Origin: an uncultured Pontibacter sp.
Lineage (GTDB): Bacteria; Bacteroidota; Bacteroidia; Cytophagales; Hymenobacteraceae
Direction of reading: 5' to 3'
Length of the DNA: 64,000 nucleotides
Assembly: GCF_947499215.1 (NCBI RefSeq)
Contig: NZ_CANMNI010000002.1
Location: 868,001-932,000, forward strand
Below the pieces are notes generated by a model. It searched no databases, was not told the origin of the DNA, and worked only from the letters and a program-made list of their open reading frames with translations. Made by a program: the position numbers and the translations under genes. This document shows positions 63,260 to 64,000 of the stretch, one piece after another (the first letter of the stretch is position 1; each line of letters starts with the position of its first letter).

Positions 63260-63302
63260 AAACAAAAACGGCTTCTGTGATGAACAGAAGCCGTTTTTGT
63301 TT
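63260..63302 (+). terminator. DUF4293 gene terminator
   Basis: 18-bp perfect stem (63260-63277 and 63285-63302) with a CGGCTTCTG core. Confidence 0.9.
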
Positions 63303-63385
63303 ATCAGGTGCACCAAATCATTTTTATACCATTCTGTAAGAATATTGGTTACCAACTGCTATAACCTATACAACTTGTACACAAG

Positions 63386-63430
63386 ATCCCCCGAAGCAAG
63401 TTCGGGATTTTCAACTTTCAGGATGACAAA
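63386..63430. repeat. CCCGAAGCAAGTTCGGG hairpin repeat
   Basis: CCCGAA/TTCGGG stem with a GCAAG loop (63390-63406), followed by TTTCAACTTTCAGGATGAC. The GTCATCC end on the reverse strand is a frequent motif of Cytophagales intergenic repeats. Confidence 0.4.
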
Positions 63431-63440
63431 CTAATTATAG

Positions 63441-64000
63441 CTACCTTCTCCTACTGGTATAGCTCTCCAGTTCCCGCACGTGGTGGTCGAACTCAAAGAT
63501 GTCGTAGATGTAGTAGAAGCGCTCTTTGTCACAGACGCTGTCATAGGCGAATTTGGCAAACTCGAGACGTGTACTCTCAAACTCAAACTGCAGAAGCACC
63601 CGGCGCAGGTCTTCTGACAGGATACTGCCGTTGCGCACCGCTTCCCGGGCAATGGTAAGGCGGGTGCTTTCGAAGTCGCGGCCCTTCATGGCGTCGATGA
63701 GGCGGTCAATGTCATACTTGTCCAAAAGATTTCGGCAGGCATCGGCAGGCTCTTCGTAACGGGGTGGCACCGGCTCATAGCGTGGGGGTACGGGCTCATA
63801 CCTGTCGGGGTAGCGCGGAGGTGGTGGCGGCACTACGACAACGGGCGGCGGACCCAGCGGCACTTCGCTGATCACCCGCAGGCTCACTCTTCGGCCAGAT
63901 ACCCGCACGGCGTAGTTTGTTTCAAAGCCAGCGCGGGCCAGTACGTTTATACCTGTTCTATATATGCCATGACGGCCTCTGATTCTGAACTCCACGTAAT
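63441..64000 (-). CDS. DUF4476 protein, N-terminus cut by window edge
   Basis: At least 185 residues; the frame stays open to the right edge, so the true start is outside. An N-terminal part (GRHGIYRTGINVLARAGF, VSGRRVSLRVISEV) and a Pro-rich linker (VVVVPPPPPRYPDRYEPVPP, about 75-100) precede a C-terminal DUF4476 domain: IDRLIDAMKGRDFESTRLTI, LRRVLLQFEFESTRLEFAKF and YYIYDIFEFDHHVRELESY. DUF4476 is a helical domain of unknown function, often found on secreted proteins. Confidence 0.8.
   Translation of the reverse strand, partial: YVEFRIRGRHGIYRTGINVLARAGFETNYAVRVSGRRVSLRVISEVPLGPPPVVVVPPPPPRYPDRYEPVPPRYEPVPPRYEEPADACRNLLDKYDIDRLIDAMKGRDFESTRLTIAREAVRNGSILSEDLRRVLLQFEFESTRLEFAKFAYDSVCDKERFYYIYDIFEFDHHVRELESYTSRRR

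Noticed and set aside
1..64000. Possible phage, insertion sequence, CRISPR array, secretion island or toxin-antitoxin pair
   Set aside because: No transposase, integrase, cas gene, repeat-spacer array or toxin-antitoxin signature was seen. The stand-alone alarmone synthetase has no partner gene next to it.

Overview
The window looks like chromosomal DNA of an aerobic member of the Bacteroidota, most likely Cytophagales close to Pontibacter or Hymenobacter. The basis is gene content typical of that group: the nusB-YtxH-DUF1573-yajC-ybbR-coaE row, a DUF4293 protein, a DUF4476 protein, the archaeal/eukaryotic-type ProS, a long NusB and many lipoproteins. Several promoters match the Bacteroidota -7 consensus TAnnTTTG, some with a -33 TTG about 19 bases upstream. 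No phage, insertion sequence, CRISPR array or rRNA was seen. Genus is an inference; no search was run.

Layout. 1-5.5 kb: a tryptophan/kynurenine catabolic cluster (kynureninase cut by the left edge, ACMSD, 3-hydroxyanthranilate dioxygenase, an atypical SDR, an aminomuconate-semialdehyde-type aldehyde dehydrogenase). 5.6-13.5 kb: a small (p)ppGpp synthetase, two-domain lipoprotein, dipeptidyl peptidase IV, FadL-like porin and a repeat-bearing lipoprotein. 13.6-20 kb: proS, nfeD-floA, a 2OG-Fe(II) oxygenase and a chromate transporter. 20.1-23.2 kb: rfbA-rfbB (GC-rich, foreign-looking) and galE. 23.4-31.2 kb: prmC / ribD / methionine-sulfoxide reductase, then psd, glutamate dehydrogenase, cdsA, a CPBP protease and dusB. 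31.3-42.5 kb: lipoproteins, EamA and NhaC transporters, a FemAB-like acyltransferase, an orphan histidine kinase facing hemA, an ArsR regulator, and a GLFV dehydrogenase with an MscS channel. 42.8-52.5 kb: AsmA-like protein, tRNA-Val(UAC), the coaE-to-nusB operon and a leucine dehydrogenase-type gene. 52.6-58.1 kb: two ABC half-transporters that look like the halves of one heterodimeric exporter, with a membrane-anchored GyrI-like protein and a TetR regulator. 58.7-64 kb: Met/Cys gamma-lyase, truA, a thiolase, and DUF4293 and DUF4476 proteins.

How genes work together. KynU makes (3-hydroxy)anthranilate, NbaC opens the ring, ACMSD decarboxylates the product away from quinolinate, and the ALDH oxidises the semialdehyde, so the left end is a degradation route. 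CdsA and Psd are two steps of phosphatidylethanolamine synthesis. RfbA/RfbB make dTDP-4-keto-6-deoxyglucose, but rfbC and rfbD are not here. The ABC pair, GyrI-like protein and TetR form a plausible drug or metabolite efflux module.

The most unusual whole-window signal is a short motif, RGGTATAGC and close variants (GGTATA or TATACC core). It occurs roughly once per 300 bases on both strands, inside and outside genes and in all reading frames, several times above chance. It is absent from the GC-rich rfbA-rfbB stretch.
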